Positions 33,101-43,984 of a DNA stretch of 64,000 nucleotides are shown here, in pieces. Positions within the stretch are counted from its first letter, which is position 1. The number at the start of each line of letters is the position of its first letter. The stretch comes from Branchipolynoe longqiensis. Lineage: Eukaryota > Annelida > Polychaeta > Phyllodocida > Polynoidae. The translations under genes were made by a program, and so were the position numbers. The stretch covers positions 44,167,798 to 44,231,797 of the forward strand of contig CM059196.1 in NCBI GenBank assembly GCA_030323885.1, given 5' to 3'. Below the pieces are notes generated by a model, which was not told where the DNA came from, ran no database searches, and saw nothing but the letters and a program-made list of their open reading frames with translations.

Positions 33101-33447
33101 AGTTGCATAGTCCGATAGTTTAGAGTTTCTCTCATTTTCAGAGATAAATATATGAGATTTATCATTATAATCTACCATACTTTAGTTTGAAGTAACTTTT
33201 AGTTTCGATGGCTAACATTTGAGATATTTGAAGTGCAGACATTCAAAATTAATGTTGGCAAGCATGCCAAAACTCTGATACCATATGCTTTTGCAGTAAC
33301 AGGTTCTATTAAATTGGCTTGGTATTCCATTCTATTGGACGATAAATGTTTAATAAGTGCACCAGTATCTAAGTTACATATGTAGAATCAAATCTAAAAC
33401 ACTGTTTTGGTTTTGAAAATTTGATGTTTTCATCGGACTAGGCAGCT
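33101..33447. mobile_element. TTAA-target TIR element, short copy
   Basis: The ends AGTTGCATAGTCCGAT and CATCGGACTAGGCAGCT are flanked by TTAA (33097-33100 and 33448-33451). It has the same interior as the 30425-30766 copy. Confidence 0.85.
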
Positions 33448-33464
33448 TTAAGCTCACTGCATGA

Positions 33465-33750
33465 TTCGTTGGTTGGATTGTTTATATCCCGGTAACATGT
33501 GGCGTCGTATTAGGACAGATACCGACTTGTGACAGTGCACACTCATAATAACACCATAGTGCTGCCCCAGTGGAATGAATGCCTTGATGTTGACACCGTG
33601 ATAGCGATATCCCACTCAGTCACATTATCGTGATACAGGGACAAACCAGTCCTTATTGCATCATAGTAATGCTGAGCGCCGGGAAATGTATCAATTGGCA
33701 AGTACCAGTGTAGTATGTCTTCGGTTTGACTCGGCCGGGTTTCGAACCTC
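33465..33750 (-). mobile_element. SINE-1, minus strand
   Basis: Read on the minus strand, the body (CAGCATTACTATGATGCAAT...) and 3' part (CAGTGGGGCAGCAC in diverged form, GTCACAAGTCGGTATC) are recognisable, ending in the CCAACCAACGAA tail. The head, near 33750, is weak. Confidence 0.65.
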
Positions 33751-34267
33751 TCTTACTGACTTATCCGGCCCGGTGTCAGATGATGTTATGTTGGTGGCCG
33801 GTTAGCGAGCCATTGATATTTTGGTGTCCGGTCGGGGAACCGTTGACAAAGCCTGACCCGGGGCTTGGTGCTTATCGCAGTGTGTTCTGGTTCAGCGCGA
33901 CATTTCACGCTGCACACCGCAATCTGATCAAGCCGTTACCATGGCAGCGCCATTACACGGCCGGATAAGCGCCCCAGCCACGCTGAGATGGAACTGCCGT
34001 GGGATCGGCTAATGAGTGGCACGTGGTGGTCAAGGTGGCAGCAGTGTGATTACCTCTCACACTTAGTTAGAATGTACCGTGAGCGTGGTCAAGAAGTGCG
34101 CTTTACTGCTACCAATACAATGAATGCCCCATGTGATTTCACGATGAGCAGCACAGGTTGGTCAAAAAGACAGCAGTGTCATTATCCCCCAGACATACAC
34201 CTAGAAGTTACAGTAAGAATGTATCGAAGGTGGTCGAGCGCAACTGCAGTGTGATTTATGTCACCCA

Positions 34268-34441
34268 TATAGGCCGCATTCGATTATGACACACCGAACC
34301 ACTCGAATCATCCGAGTCGTCAGGATTTCAAATAGTTTTGAATTGAACCACAATTTTGTTCAGCCCCGAGCATATTCGTTTATGCAACCCGAGGTTGTAG
34401 AATCTGCGCATGAGCAAAAGAAGTGATTCGGTATGATCCAA
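34268..34441. mobile_element. Degenerate TIR element related to 12467-12915
   Basis: It starts GGCCGCATTCGATTATGAC and contains CCCCGAGCATATTCGTTTAT and GAATCTGCGCATGAGCAAAA, all with counterparts in the 12.5-12.9 kb element. Confidence 0.5.
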
Positions 34442-34450
34442 ATTGTTTCA

Positions 34451-34803
34451 AGCTGCATAGTCCGATGGAAACATAGAATTTTCAAAACCAAAACAATTTT
34501 CTAGATTTTTTTCTACATATCAAACTTAGATGCTGGTGCACTTATTGAACATTTGTCATCACATATAAGGGGATACTGAGTCAATTAATAGAAGTTAGAA
34601 CCTGTTACTGCAGAAGCTTATGGTGTTAGAGTTTTGGCAAGCTTGCCAACATTAATTTAGCTTGTTTCCATTTCAAATATCTCAAAAGTTAGCGATTTAA
34701 AATAAAAGTCACTTCAAACTAAAGTAAGGTAGATTATAATGACCAACGTAATATGTTTATCTCAGGAAATGAGAGAAACTCAAAACCATCGGACTATGCA
34801 ACT
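34451..34803. mobile_element. TTAA-target TIR element inside the minisatellite
   Basis: The ends AGCTGCATAGTCCGATGG and CATCGGACTATGCAACT are flanked by TTCA at the left (34447-34450, one change from TTAA) and TTAA at the right (34804-34807). Confidence 0.8.
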
Positions 34804-35245
34804 TTAATCGAGTCGAGCGATTACAGCAGTGTGATTTACCTCACCCATACAGAGAGAGTGCCCATTGTGAATATGATCATACAATAATTAACACAGGGTG
34901 GTCGAGCAGGTACAGCAGTGTGATTTACCACACCCATACAGTGACTGGCCATTGTGATCATACAATAAGTAACACATATTGGTCGAGCATGTACAGCAGT
35001 GTGATTTACCTCACCCAATCAGGGAGTGGCCATTGTGATCATACAATAAGTACCACAGGGTGGTCGAGTGGGTACAGCAGTGTGATTTACCTCACCCAAT
35101 TAGAGAGTGGCCATTGTGATCATACAATAAGTAACACAGGGTGGTCGAGTGGGTACAGCAGTGTGATGAAGCCCGTCCATTGTTGTCTGACCCTTGAGTG
35201 GCGTTGCCTCTAATTTCCACCCACTCCTTATCTCACCTTGACCGC

Positions 35246-35975
35246 CAGGGCCTGTATGCAGGAGCCGGTGCTATTCGGGGGTAGCGAGGCAAAATGGTGG
35301 TAATCGGGAATTTCCCGGTTAATGGCGAAAAATGGTATGCATGAAGCGGTGATAGGCCTAACACCAAAAGCTTACCCGGTGTTACCCTGCCCCTGGTAGA
35401 TAGTAGGTATAGCGAGTGCATTAGGCCCAAATCTATTCAATGCGACCATATTTAACAGAATTACATACGCAATAAGTGAAATTTTATCAATTTAACCCTA
35501 AATTCGAAGCGTTATTAAGGCGACCGCCGCATTGGCGGTGATATTAATAGTTATATTTTCGAATCGACGAAGGTAAAGTAAACAAATCGCTGCATCGACG
35601 TCGCTTTCCATACTGGCGGCGGTGACGGTTTGTTTATTGTACCTTTGTCGATTCGAAAATATAACTATTAATATCGCCGCCAATGCGGCGGTAGCCTTAA
35701 TAATGCTTCGAATTTAGGGTTAAATTGATCAAATTTCACTTATTGCGTATGTAATTCTGTTAAATATGGTCGCATTGAATAGATTTAAGCCTAATATATG
35801 GGTACAGATGCAGAGGGATTTCCCAAATCTATAAATAACTTCACGGGTAGCTATAATCAAAGTGTTACTGGCTCCTGCATACGACTTGACACAGTTCCCG
35901 ACCCCGGTAATAGCAATATGGTGATACGGAGTAACACCAAAAGCCGCTACCACCGACTCCTGCATACGGGCCCTG
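35246..35975. mobile_element. Palindrome-cored TIR element, tandem copy 1
   Basis: The left end CAGGGCCTGTATGCAGGAGC is inverted at the right as GACTCCTGCATACGGGCCCT. The interior (about 35428-35790) is a near-perfect palindrome of about 360 bp whose arms read ATTCAATGCGACCATATTTA... and its complement. It directly abuts the next copy. Confidence 0.8.
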
Positions 35976-36703
35976 GGGCCATATGCATGGAGCGGTGTTA
36001 GAGAGCCAAACCGCGTTTAGGGCGGGATTTCTGGTTTAGCGCCGAAAAGTTGGTATGCATGGAGCAGTGTTAGGCCTAACACCGCTCGTTTAAACTCGGA
36101 AATTCTAACTCCGCTCATAACTGGTTTACAGCGGTGTTAGTGTCAGGATGGAGCCCAAATCTATTCAATGCGACCATATTTAACAGAATTACATACGCAA
36201 TAAGTGAAATTTAATCAATTTAACCCTAAATTCGAAGCGTTATTAAGGCTACCGCCGCATTGGCGGCGATATTAATACTTATATTTTCGAATCGACGAGC
36301 GTAATGTAAACAAATCGCCGCATCGACGTCGCGTTCCATACTGGCGGCGGCGGCGATTTGTTTACATTACGTTCGTCGATTCGAAAATATAATTATTAAT
36401 ATCGCCGCCAATGCGGCAGTAGCCTTAAAAACGCTTCGACTTTAGGGTTAAATTCATCAAATGTCACTTATTGCGTATGTAATTCTGTTAAATATGATCG
36501 CATTCAATAGATTTGAGCCTAATATATGGCAACAAACGCAGAGGGATTTCCCAAATCTATAAATACATTCACATTTAGCTAACACTCACCGTTTAGGTGC
36601 CCATGCATACGAGAACGACACCGCCGATAACCGGTGTTAGCTACCCTGTGTTAGACCGATAACACCACACGCCGCTAACACTGCTCCATGCATATGGCCC
36701 CTG
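35974..36703. mobile_element. Palindrome-cored TIR element, tandem copy 2
   Basis: The left GGGGCCATATGCATGGAGCG is inverted at the right as GCTCCATGCATATGGCCCCT. It has the same long palindromic core (about 36155-36517) as copy 1. The two copies share their border, which suggests tandem insertion at a shared site or a duplication. Confidence 0.8.
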
Positions 36704-36919
36704 GTGGTGGTGGTGGATGGGGGGGGGGGGCGTTATGGCTTTGGCGCGGGAATAGCCAATCTCAAAGGAAAGTTGCTTTCATTGCTCTTCTGTGTGTGGT
36801 AGCCACCCATTCTCTGAAGAACTAAGGGCTTCCCCGTCCAAGGAAATGATGTAATATAGTGCTGCTGTGCTTTTTGTCGGTGGCCCAAGACAAGATTGCT
36901 GATGAGGACGTTCACTTCC

Positions 36920-37215
36920 GGTTGGTTGGTTATTGGAGATTTACGTACTGGCAACATCTAAGGTGATATCAGGACGGGTATCGGCTTGTGACAGGGCACA
37001 CTCATGGCTACTTTATAGTGCTGCCCCACTGGGAGACTAGGCCACCAGCACCTGATATCAGACTCAGTCACAGTATCACGAGTCTGAGCCAACCAGGTCT
37101 TGTCCTATCCTAATAATGCTGAGCACCTACCTGGCTAGGAAGTGACAATTATCGATGTTTACGGCATTGGTTTGACTCAACCAGGCTTCCAACCCATGGG
37201 TTCGAAGTTTCGCTT
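36920..37215 (-). mobile_element. SINE-1, minus strand, nearly full length
   Basis: Read on the minus strand, the head (CATGGGTTGGAAGCCTGGTT), body (CAGCATTATTAGGATAGGAC) and tail (TTGCCAGTACGTAAATC, then CCAACCAA) are present in order. Confidence 0.8.
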
Positions 37216-37395
37216 CCGTGATCCTGAGTCAATATATACACTTACAAACTTGGTACTTGCCACTGCCATGCCCAGTTATATTATAAAGTGATCGTTGGGG
37301 GTCCATACGATGTCATTGCGAAAACAGTGGGGTGAGGTTAAATTGATGTTCAGTTTATATTGAATTACCTTTCAATTAAAGAATGTTGGGCCCAA

Positions 37396-37615
37396 CAGGT
37401 TCTATTAAATTGACTTAGTATTCCCTTCTAAGTTCTATGCAGCACCAGATTAGTCATGTTTGTACTAGTACTTTTAAAGGTATTCCACTGGGGCAGCACT
37501 ATGGTGCTATTATTGTGAGTGTCCACTGTCACAAGTCGGTATTTGTCCTAATACGACGTCACAGTGTTTTGTTTAAAAAAAAAAAAATTCTTTCATCGGA
37601 CTATGCTGCTTTAAG
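37396..37615. mobile_element. TTAA-family fragment with a SINE-1 piece inside
   Basis: The right end CATCGGACTATGCTGCTTTAA and an internal segment (ACAGGTTCTATTAAATTGAC) belong to the TTAA family. A SINE-1 fragment (37487-37563, TCCACTGGGGCAGCACTATG...) lies between them. The left end is missing. Confidence 0.6.
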
Positions 37616-38164
37616 ATATTTATATTTAAACAATACATGGCAAATGCAAAACCATCATATTGTGCAGTGAGTGCTGGTTTTGTGTGTGGTCTTTTTCTTC
37701 TTCGTCTTTCTTTCAGTTGGCTGAATTCTTTCAGTTGGCTGAACAACAGGAGCTAACGTAGAACAACCGGAACTAATGCAGAGCGTCACTTGGTTTTGCC
37801 GGTGTGTGTGTGTTGGGGGGGGGGGGGTAGGAGGCAGGTGTCCACCTGGTTACCATGGTGATAACCTGTACGTTGGGGGGAGGTGTGGGAGACTCACTGG
37901 TTCCCGGGCACCAGATTGATTGATTGGTAGCGCAGTGTGGCCAACCGAAGGCCATATTCATGGAGGGACACAATATTGTGTTGTGTGACATTAAAAGTAA
38001 CTAAACTGGTTTAAATGGGAATATAACTTGCAGAAAGAGACGAAGTATTTATTTTTCGTTTTCAAAATGCAGTACATTTGATGCCTAATATCAATAAGGT
38101 GTAATGTTTTTTTCTTCCTGTAACCCGATCATACTGAGAGAGAATAACAGGCAGCACACGCTGC
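37616..38164. other. Non-coding DNA
   Basis: A G run (about 37814-37826) and simple sequence; no gene recognised. Confidence 0.4.
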
Positions 38165-38495
38165 TTTGAAAAGCTGGAAAGTACACGAGTAGAGTGGTTC
38201 TAAATTCTGCCGATAGATGTCACTAGCTTAACTGGTGGGGGTGTGTTGTCGTGAAGAGAGCGGCGGTTAAATTCCAGGAGGAAAAATACTCTATCATTGT
38301 CTTAGTTTTATAGAGTATAAGAGCGTAATGCCTGTTGCGATATGAATATCTGAATTGAATACAATCAGGCATTGTATTTTTTTTCCATGCATTCTTTACG
38401 GAGATATGGCATGTGAAATGAAAGGCACTCGGGGAAAAGTACCCAAATAGGGAGGTTTCACATTCTGCCGGTAGATATCACTAGCTGAACTAGTG
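38165..38495. repeat. Second copy of the 5905-6195 repeat
   Basis: It has the same segment order (TTCTAAATTCTGCCGATAGA, CCTGTTGCGATATGAATATC, TTTCACATTCTGCCGGTAGA). Confidence 0.6.
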
Positions 38496-38711
38496 AACTG
38501 TATTGCAGCCTATCTTTTAATAATTAAAAAAGGATTGTAACCTTTTTTCTCGTATGTGTATGTGAAGAGACACGTAGGCAGACATACATTGATTGTTGTT
38601 GGTGCAAATGCTTTAGTTCCATCCAAGCAATACATGCAATACATGTTTCATCACAATTTGTAGGATTACAATAATTTGGTTTAGATACCTACTTGGCGCT
38701 CGGTATTGTCA

Positions 38712-38885
38712 TGGGGGTGGTGAAAATGGGAAATATTGCACCTAGAGTGGGACTCAAACCCACATCTCTTTGCATTCCGGGCCAGTGTGCTAACCATTAC
38801 ACCACCTAGGTTCCCTGATATCACCATACTACCCACGCCTACCTGTCTATGCAGCTCCTTGCCCGAGAGGTCAGTGCAGACCATC
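38712..38885 (-). mobile_element. SINE-2 (Gln/Glu-tRNA-like head), minus strand
   Basis: Read on the minus strand, it has GGTGGTGTAATGGTTAGCAC (box A) and GATGTGGGTTTGAGTCCCAC (box B region), followed by AATATTTCCCATTTTCACC. Better preserved copies lie at 46724-46907 and 47041-47222. Confidence 0.75.
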
Positions 38886-38889
38886 ACAA

Positions 38890-39094
38890 TATTAATAGTA
38901 TAGGGCAAGGACTGGTTATCTCAGTGTCAGGATAATGTGAGTGAGTGGGATATCGAGTCATGGTGTTGGCAGCCTGGACTCCCAGTGGGGCAGCACTATA
39001 AAGTCACCATGAATGCGCAGTCTCACCAGTCGGTACCCGTCCTGATATGACCTTAGATGTTGTGAGGACGTACAACTCCCAACAACTAACCAAC
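38890..39094 (+). mobile_element. SINE-1, 3' half
   Basis: It begins at the TAGGGCAAGGACTGG block and continues to GTTGTGAGGACGTACAACTC and the CAACTAACCAA tail. The tRNA head is missing. Confidence 0.8.
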
Positions 39095-39612
39095 CCCTTT
39101 CTCTCCCCTCAACACCTCACTCACTGTGGGTGTCCTCCCACGCATGCGCATCCTTTCAACTGCGATACCGTCTGCCAATTACTATTCAAATAGACGCCCT
39201 TATCCCACCCAGCTGCAAGTCTTTATTTGTTATATATGGTGCATTTAGCGCCCTCTGGCCGACTTTCTGTGTGCACTTGTTATCGGCACACTCTGGTCTG
39301 ATTCTGCCAGCCCCCTTTTGTCACCAGAAGTGGGAGGGAGACACCCTCCTCCATCCCCCACCCTCACCCCCTCCCACGCCTCGTCCCTGTTTGCTCTCTC
39401 TCTTGTGGGATCGGAACACCTGAACTCGTGTCAATACAGGTACGCACCATAGCGGTGGGAATTTCTCGTGCTGATTGTGATAGTAAGCAGTTATTGCCTG
39501 ATATGGGCTTTACAGCTGCATACTCCGATAACAGCGTCAAAGTGTCAAAACTATGACTCATACCCAGATTTGACCATACCTATATATATATATCCTAGTT
39601 CCTACTGGTGAA

Positions 39613-39937
39613 ACCGGGCGCTGTAGCCGAATCGGTAGAGCGCGGGCTTCGCGTGCGGGAGATCGTGAGTTCTGTTCTTGTTCGAGTCAAACCAATGGCT
39701 TACAAAATTGATACTTGTGGCTTTCTAGCCAGGCGCTTGGCATTATTAGGGTAGGGCAAGGTATGGTTGGCTCAGTGTCAGGATACTGTGACTGAGTGAG
39801 ATATCGAGTCATGGTGCTGGCAGTCTGATTTCCCAGTGGAGCAGTACTATCAAATCGCCATGAGTGCACACTGTCACAAGAGGGTACTTGTCCTGATATG
39901 ACCTTAGATGTTGCCAGGACGTAAAACTCCCAACCAA
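39613..39937 (+). mobile_element. SINE-1, full length with target duplication
   Basis: The tRNA-like head (GCTGTAGCCGAATCGGTAGA), body and tail (TTGCCAGGACGTAAAACTCC) are complete. The flanks CTACTGGTGAA (39602-39612) and CTACTGGCGAA (39938-39948) are an 11-bp duplication with one change. Confidence 0.85.
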
Positions 39938-39948
39938 CTACTGGCGAA

Positions 39949-40320
39949 CTCCATAATCATTTATTATGGTTGTTGTGTCTGTGCTACACTTGAGAAGAAA
40001 TGTATGGGGGCAGGGGGGGGGGGCATCTCCAGCATGTGTGCCCAGCAAAATTAATGTTGCATGATTTCACCTTAAATATTTCTAATTTTAACCCTTTATG
40101 TTACAGTAAACTAGGTGCTAATGGTTAACCTAATATATTTATCTAAGCGTCATGGAAATGAGGTGCCACCGCAAGACATTACTACACAACGCACACATAG
40201 ACCATGTTGTTACCAATGAGGAAATCTGTGCCAAGATCTAGCAGGCAATTGGACCGCACAATGATCTGATGGTTGTAAAGAGACACAAACTGCAGTGGTA
40301 TGGTCATGTTTCCTGTTCAT
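39949..40320. other. Non-coding DNA
   Basis: A G run near 40014-40022; otherwise nothing recognised. Confidence 0.4.
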
Positions 40321-41045
40321 CAGGGGCCGTATGCACCAATCGGTGTTAGGGCCTTAACCGCGGCTAGCCTAGCTCCACATGGCTAAATGTGATAAATTGG
40401 TATGCACCAATCGGTGCCAGCGCTAACCGCCGATCGTAGCCTAGGCTAAGCTAAACCATTTTCAAATCAGGTTTTACTGCTAGCCGGGGCGGTTAGTGTG
40501 TGTGTGTGTGTGTCTCAATCTATTCAATGCGATCATATTTGACAGATTTACATACGCAATAAGTGAAATTTAATCAAATTAACCCTAAAATCGAACCGTT
40601 ATTAACGCTCCCGCCCCATTGGCGTCGTTATTCATATTGTCAAATCGACGAATGTAAAGTAAACAAATCACCACCGCCGCTTCGACGTTGATATCCATAG
40701 TGTCCAACGCCGCCGAATCGACAGCAATATATTAGGCCCAAATCTATTCAATGCTGTCTGTCATATTTAACAGAATTACATACGCAATAAGTGAAATCTT
40801 ATCAATTTAACCCTAAATTTGAACCGGTATTAACGCCGCCGCCGCTTTGGCGGCGTTATTCATATTGTCGACTCGAGGGAATTCCCAAATCTGTAACTAA
40901 ACTCACGGTTAGCTATCCGCAGCGGCTACGACATTGGTGCATACCACTTGACCTATTTCTCCAACCCGCCGCTACCCTGAGGTAGGTAACCGGAGCTAGC
41001 GCCCCAACTCCGGCTAAGCCTATCACCGATTGGTGCATACGGCCC
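40321..41045. mobile_element. Palindrome-cored TIR element with GTATGCACCAATCGG ends
   Basis: The left CCGTATGCACCAATCGGTGT is inverted at the right as CACCGATTGGTGCATACGGC. The interior repeats the ATTCAATGCGATCATATTT core and a CGCCGCCGC-rich centre. It is the closest relative of 21547-22294. Confidence 0.8.
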
Positions 41046-42029
41046 AAGGTCTAGCCAAGACAATCTTGCACGGCACAGTGATGAAAGGGGGAAGAAGACA
41101 AGGCGGACAAAGGAAGATAACTGACGAATTAAAAACGTTACAAAGTCTAGCCAGTCCGATAAAACTAATATCTTACAGATTAACTTCATATAGTCACAGA
41201 ATGTGCTGCCTGTATCAATTATGCATTTATTAATAATAAAGTATGTGAGAAAATTGTGGGGGTCGGGGGGGGGGGCGAACAAATGAGTCTGTCTCAAAAG
41301 GTGATAACTCTTCTTCTTTTTTTGTCCATTGTAACGATTGACACAAAACAGCAGAGAAACTGTTACACTGAAAACACACCGGCATTTGCTTCAAATCAAT
41401 ATGTATTCTATTGGGATTGTGAAACACCATGTAAGGAACAAATCAGTTTATCCTGAGCAAATGCATAAGCAGATAGTATGTTGATCGTTACAATGGACAA
41501 AGTTTTGTCCCATATTGCTTAGCACCTTTTGAGACAGTCTCAAATACCTGTAATTATTGGAACTAACAATACATTTGGAATCGGAAAGAGAACTAATATT
41601 TGAGTTGACAACAAAAACTAAACTAAGCAAGTGCGGGTGGAGGTGACATAAGAAAAGAAAGAAAGTCAGTCAGTCAGTAAGCAATCAGTAAGTAAGCAAG
41701 TGATGTGAAGAAAGAAGGGAAGCGGAGGACGTAGCTGTAGGGTATTTTACCAGGCACGTAACACTCTCTACTCTCTACACGGCCCTAAGATGACCTATAT
41801 ACTCCTCCCCTGCCGTGACCTCTTGACCTCTCATCAACCCTCCCACTCTCCACCCACGCCCACAGATGGGCCGCGTGTGTTGTGACTTGGGGCAGCACTG
41901 TGAACATGGGTAGTTGTAGCAAGAATTTGGTTGGTTGGTTGATTGCTCCGTGTTTTCTACCATCGCAAAGCAGTCGTGTGAAAACGAAACACCAAAGACT
42001 GTGTAATACCAGTAATAGCATAGCACACA
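41046..42029. other. Non-coding DNA upstream of the LINE
   Basis: It contains a G run near 41264-41275 and AAAGAAAG/CAGTCAGT simple sequence (41650-41700). The segments TGTCTCAAAAGGTG... and CACCTTTTGAGACAG (41288 and 41523) form inverted ends of a possible about 250-bp palindrome. No host gene. Confidence 0.45.
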
Positions 42030-43612
42030 AGCAATATCTTAAACACCCAAATTCACATAGTTTTTTTCTTAGTCCCACCAATGAACAAGAAACCCTAGAA
42101 GAAATAAAGAAACTAAATCCTAATAAGTCAAGCGGACATGACAATATCTCGCCAAAAATAATCAAAGAGTGTGACACTCTACTCGCACCATCTATCTCCC
42201 ACATAATAAACCTATCATTTGCAAATGCTACTGTTCCTGAAAATCTCAAAGTTGCAAAAGTAATACCCATCCATAAGAAAAATGAGAAATACCTAGTTGA
42301 TAACTACAGGCCAATCAGCCTACTCAGTACCCTAAACAAATTAATGGAAAAACTAATGTACAAAAGAGTTTACCAATTTCTTAACAAATACAAAATATTA
42401 TACAAATACCAATTTGGATTTAGAGAGAATCACTCAGCAATAATGGCTCTGACTGAAATCTTAGACAACATACTACAAGACCTTGAAAATGGGAAACATG
42501 TTGCAGGAGTCTACTTAGACCTGAGCAAAGCATTTGATACCGTAGACCATGACATCCTACTCTCAAAACTTAGGCACAACGGAATTCGAGGCCAGGGACT
42601 TAAATGGTTTGAGAGTTACCTAAGCAATAGAAAGCAATTTACATACATAAACGGTAAACGATCCAAGCTAAACTCAATCAGCAATGGTGTCCCCCAAGGT
42701 TCTGTCCTGGGACCTCTCCTATTTTTGATCTACACAAATGATATAGTCAACTGTACAAAACAAGATGTCAAAACAAGGTTATTTGCAGATGATACCAACG
42801 GCTTCATAACCTCAAATTCACCCAAACAACTAAAACATTCAATTAAAACATTCCTTTCAGACATATTTACATGGTGCAATGATAACAAATTAACAGTAAA
42901 CCTGAACAAAACATGCTACACAATATTTAAAAGCAGAAGTACAACCATTCCTGATTACCTAAACAACATAAAGATAAACAATAACACAATAAAGAGAGTC
43001 CCTTCTGTGAAATACCTAGGTATAATTCTAGATGAGAACCTCAACTGGGATGAACATATTGATGACTTAAATAATTCAATAATTAAAACGGCTAACTCAT
43101 TTAAAATAATCAGACGACGGGTACATGAGGAAAATAAAAAATTACTATACTATGCATACGTTTACTCCAAAATCCAGTATGGTATAGAGGTGTATGGGAG
43201 AGCCAAATCATCAACCCTAAAAAAGATACAGACACAACAAAACAGAGCCTTGAAAATACTGTATAGCAAAGACTATCTCACCCCAACTAAATCACTTCAT
43301 AAAGACCTGGACTTACTTATGGTAACTGACATTTATAAAATATACATTGCAAAATTTGTTTACAAGCAAAAGAATGGCCTCCTCCCTGAAATATTTGATA
43401 ATCTCTTCAAAGAAAACAATCAGGTCCATTCCCATAACACACGACAGATAAATAACATACATCACAAACACACTAGAAACAAATATGGCAAAATAACAAC
43501 TGAAAACCAAGGAACCAATATCTGGAACTCAATACCAGTAGAGATTAGAAACCTTCAAACTTTGAAAAACTTCTGTAAAAAACTAAAGATAAGCTATCTC
43601 AATGCATACTAA
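41882..43612 (+). CDS. LINE ORF2 fragment: reverse transcriptase (CR1/L2/Jockey-like)
   Basis: The frame is 576 codons without a stop, but only from about residue 50 on is it LINE-like. Conserved blocks run in order: NYRPISLLS (about 140-149), YLDLSKAFDTVDHDILLSKL (211-230), GVPQGSVLGPLLF (269-281), the catalytic FADDTN (301-306), KYLGIILDENLNW, and the C-terminal NIWNSIPVEIRNLQTLKNFC. The first ATG probably belongs to flanking DNA. The endonuclease domain is absent, so the copy is 5'-truncated and cannot move itself. The intact polymerase frame implies a fairly recent insertion. Confidence 0.85.
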   Translation: MTWGSTVNMGSCSKNLVGWLIAPCFLPSQSSRVKTKHQRLCNTSNSIAHKQYLKHPNSHSFFLSPTNEQETLEEIKKLNPNKSSGHDNISPKIIKECDTLLAPSISHIINLSFANATVPENLKVAKVIPIHKKNEKYLVDNYRPISLLSTLNKLMEKLMYKRVYQFLNKYKILYKYQFGFRENHSAIMALTEILDNILQDLENGKHVAGVYLDLSKAFDTVDHDILLSKLRHNGIRGQGLKWFESYLSNRKQFTYINGKRSKLNSISNGVPQGSVLGPLLFLIYTNDIVNCTKQDVKTRLFADDTNGFITSNSPKQLKHSIKTFLSDIFTWCNDNKLTVNLNKTCYTIFKSRSTTIPDYLNNIKINNNTIKRVPSVKYLGIILDENLNWDEHIDDLNNSIIKTANSFKIIRRRVHEENKKLLYYAYVYSKIQYGIEVYGRAKSSTLKKIQTQQNRALKILYSKDYLTPTKSLHKDLDLLMVTDIYKIYIAKFVYKQKNGLLPEIFDNLFKENNQVHSHNTRQINNIHHKHTRNKYGKITTENQGTNIWNSIPVEIRNLQTLKNFCKKLKISYLNAY

Positions 43613-43984
43613 ATCGATTACCAGTAAAGAATATATATAATACCCCTATTAACATACATGCAAAATAACTACTGATACTGCATGTAAGTATATGAATCCA
43701 TGACACAATATCCATATAATATTCCTATCATTACTTTGTTTCTTACTAACTGTGAAGAGACGCATCAGTAGCTCATCATAATCATTAGTTAAAAATGTAG
43801 CTTAGGTTTAATAATTTGTTATTGTCATCACTTATTCATTCACATCATGGAGACCAGCTAGATAAGCATCGCTTTTCTGGGATCCTTTCTGTCTGTAAGG
43901 AATTTGTATGCATTTATTGTATCACCTCAATTTATTGTAAACATACCTTGCAGAGAGTTAAAATAAAAGAATTGAATTGAATTG
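42030..43984 (+). mobile_element. 5'-truncated non-LTR retrotransposon with (TTGAA)n tail
   Basis: The RT frame is followed by about 350 bp of 3' UTR ending AATAAAAGAATTGAATTG (tail about 43966-43984). CR1/L2-group LINEs often end in a short microsatellite rather than poly(A). The left border is estimated from where LINE-like protein sequence begins. Confidence 0.75.

Larger units (their letters stand above)
34012..35168. repeat. About 81-bp minisatellite interrupted by two TIR elements
   Basis: Four clear units (34812-35168) repeat GTACAGCAGTGTGATTTACC, TCACCCA, GGCCATTGTGATCATACAAT and AACACAGGGTGGTCGAG. More decayed units lie at 34012-34262. Between them sit a degenerate TIR element (34268-34441) and a TTAA-family element (34451-34803). 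Confidence 0.75.

Noticed and set aside
41785..42270. 161-codon minus-strand frame
   Set aside because: Antisense to the start of the LINE reverse-transcriptase frame; no similarity to a known protein.
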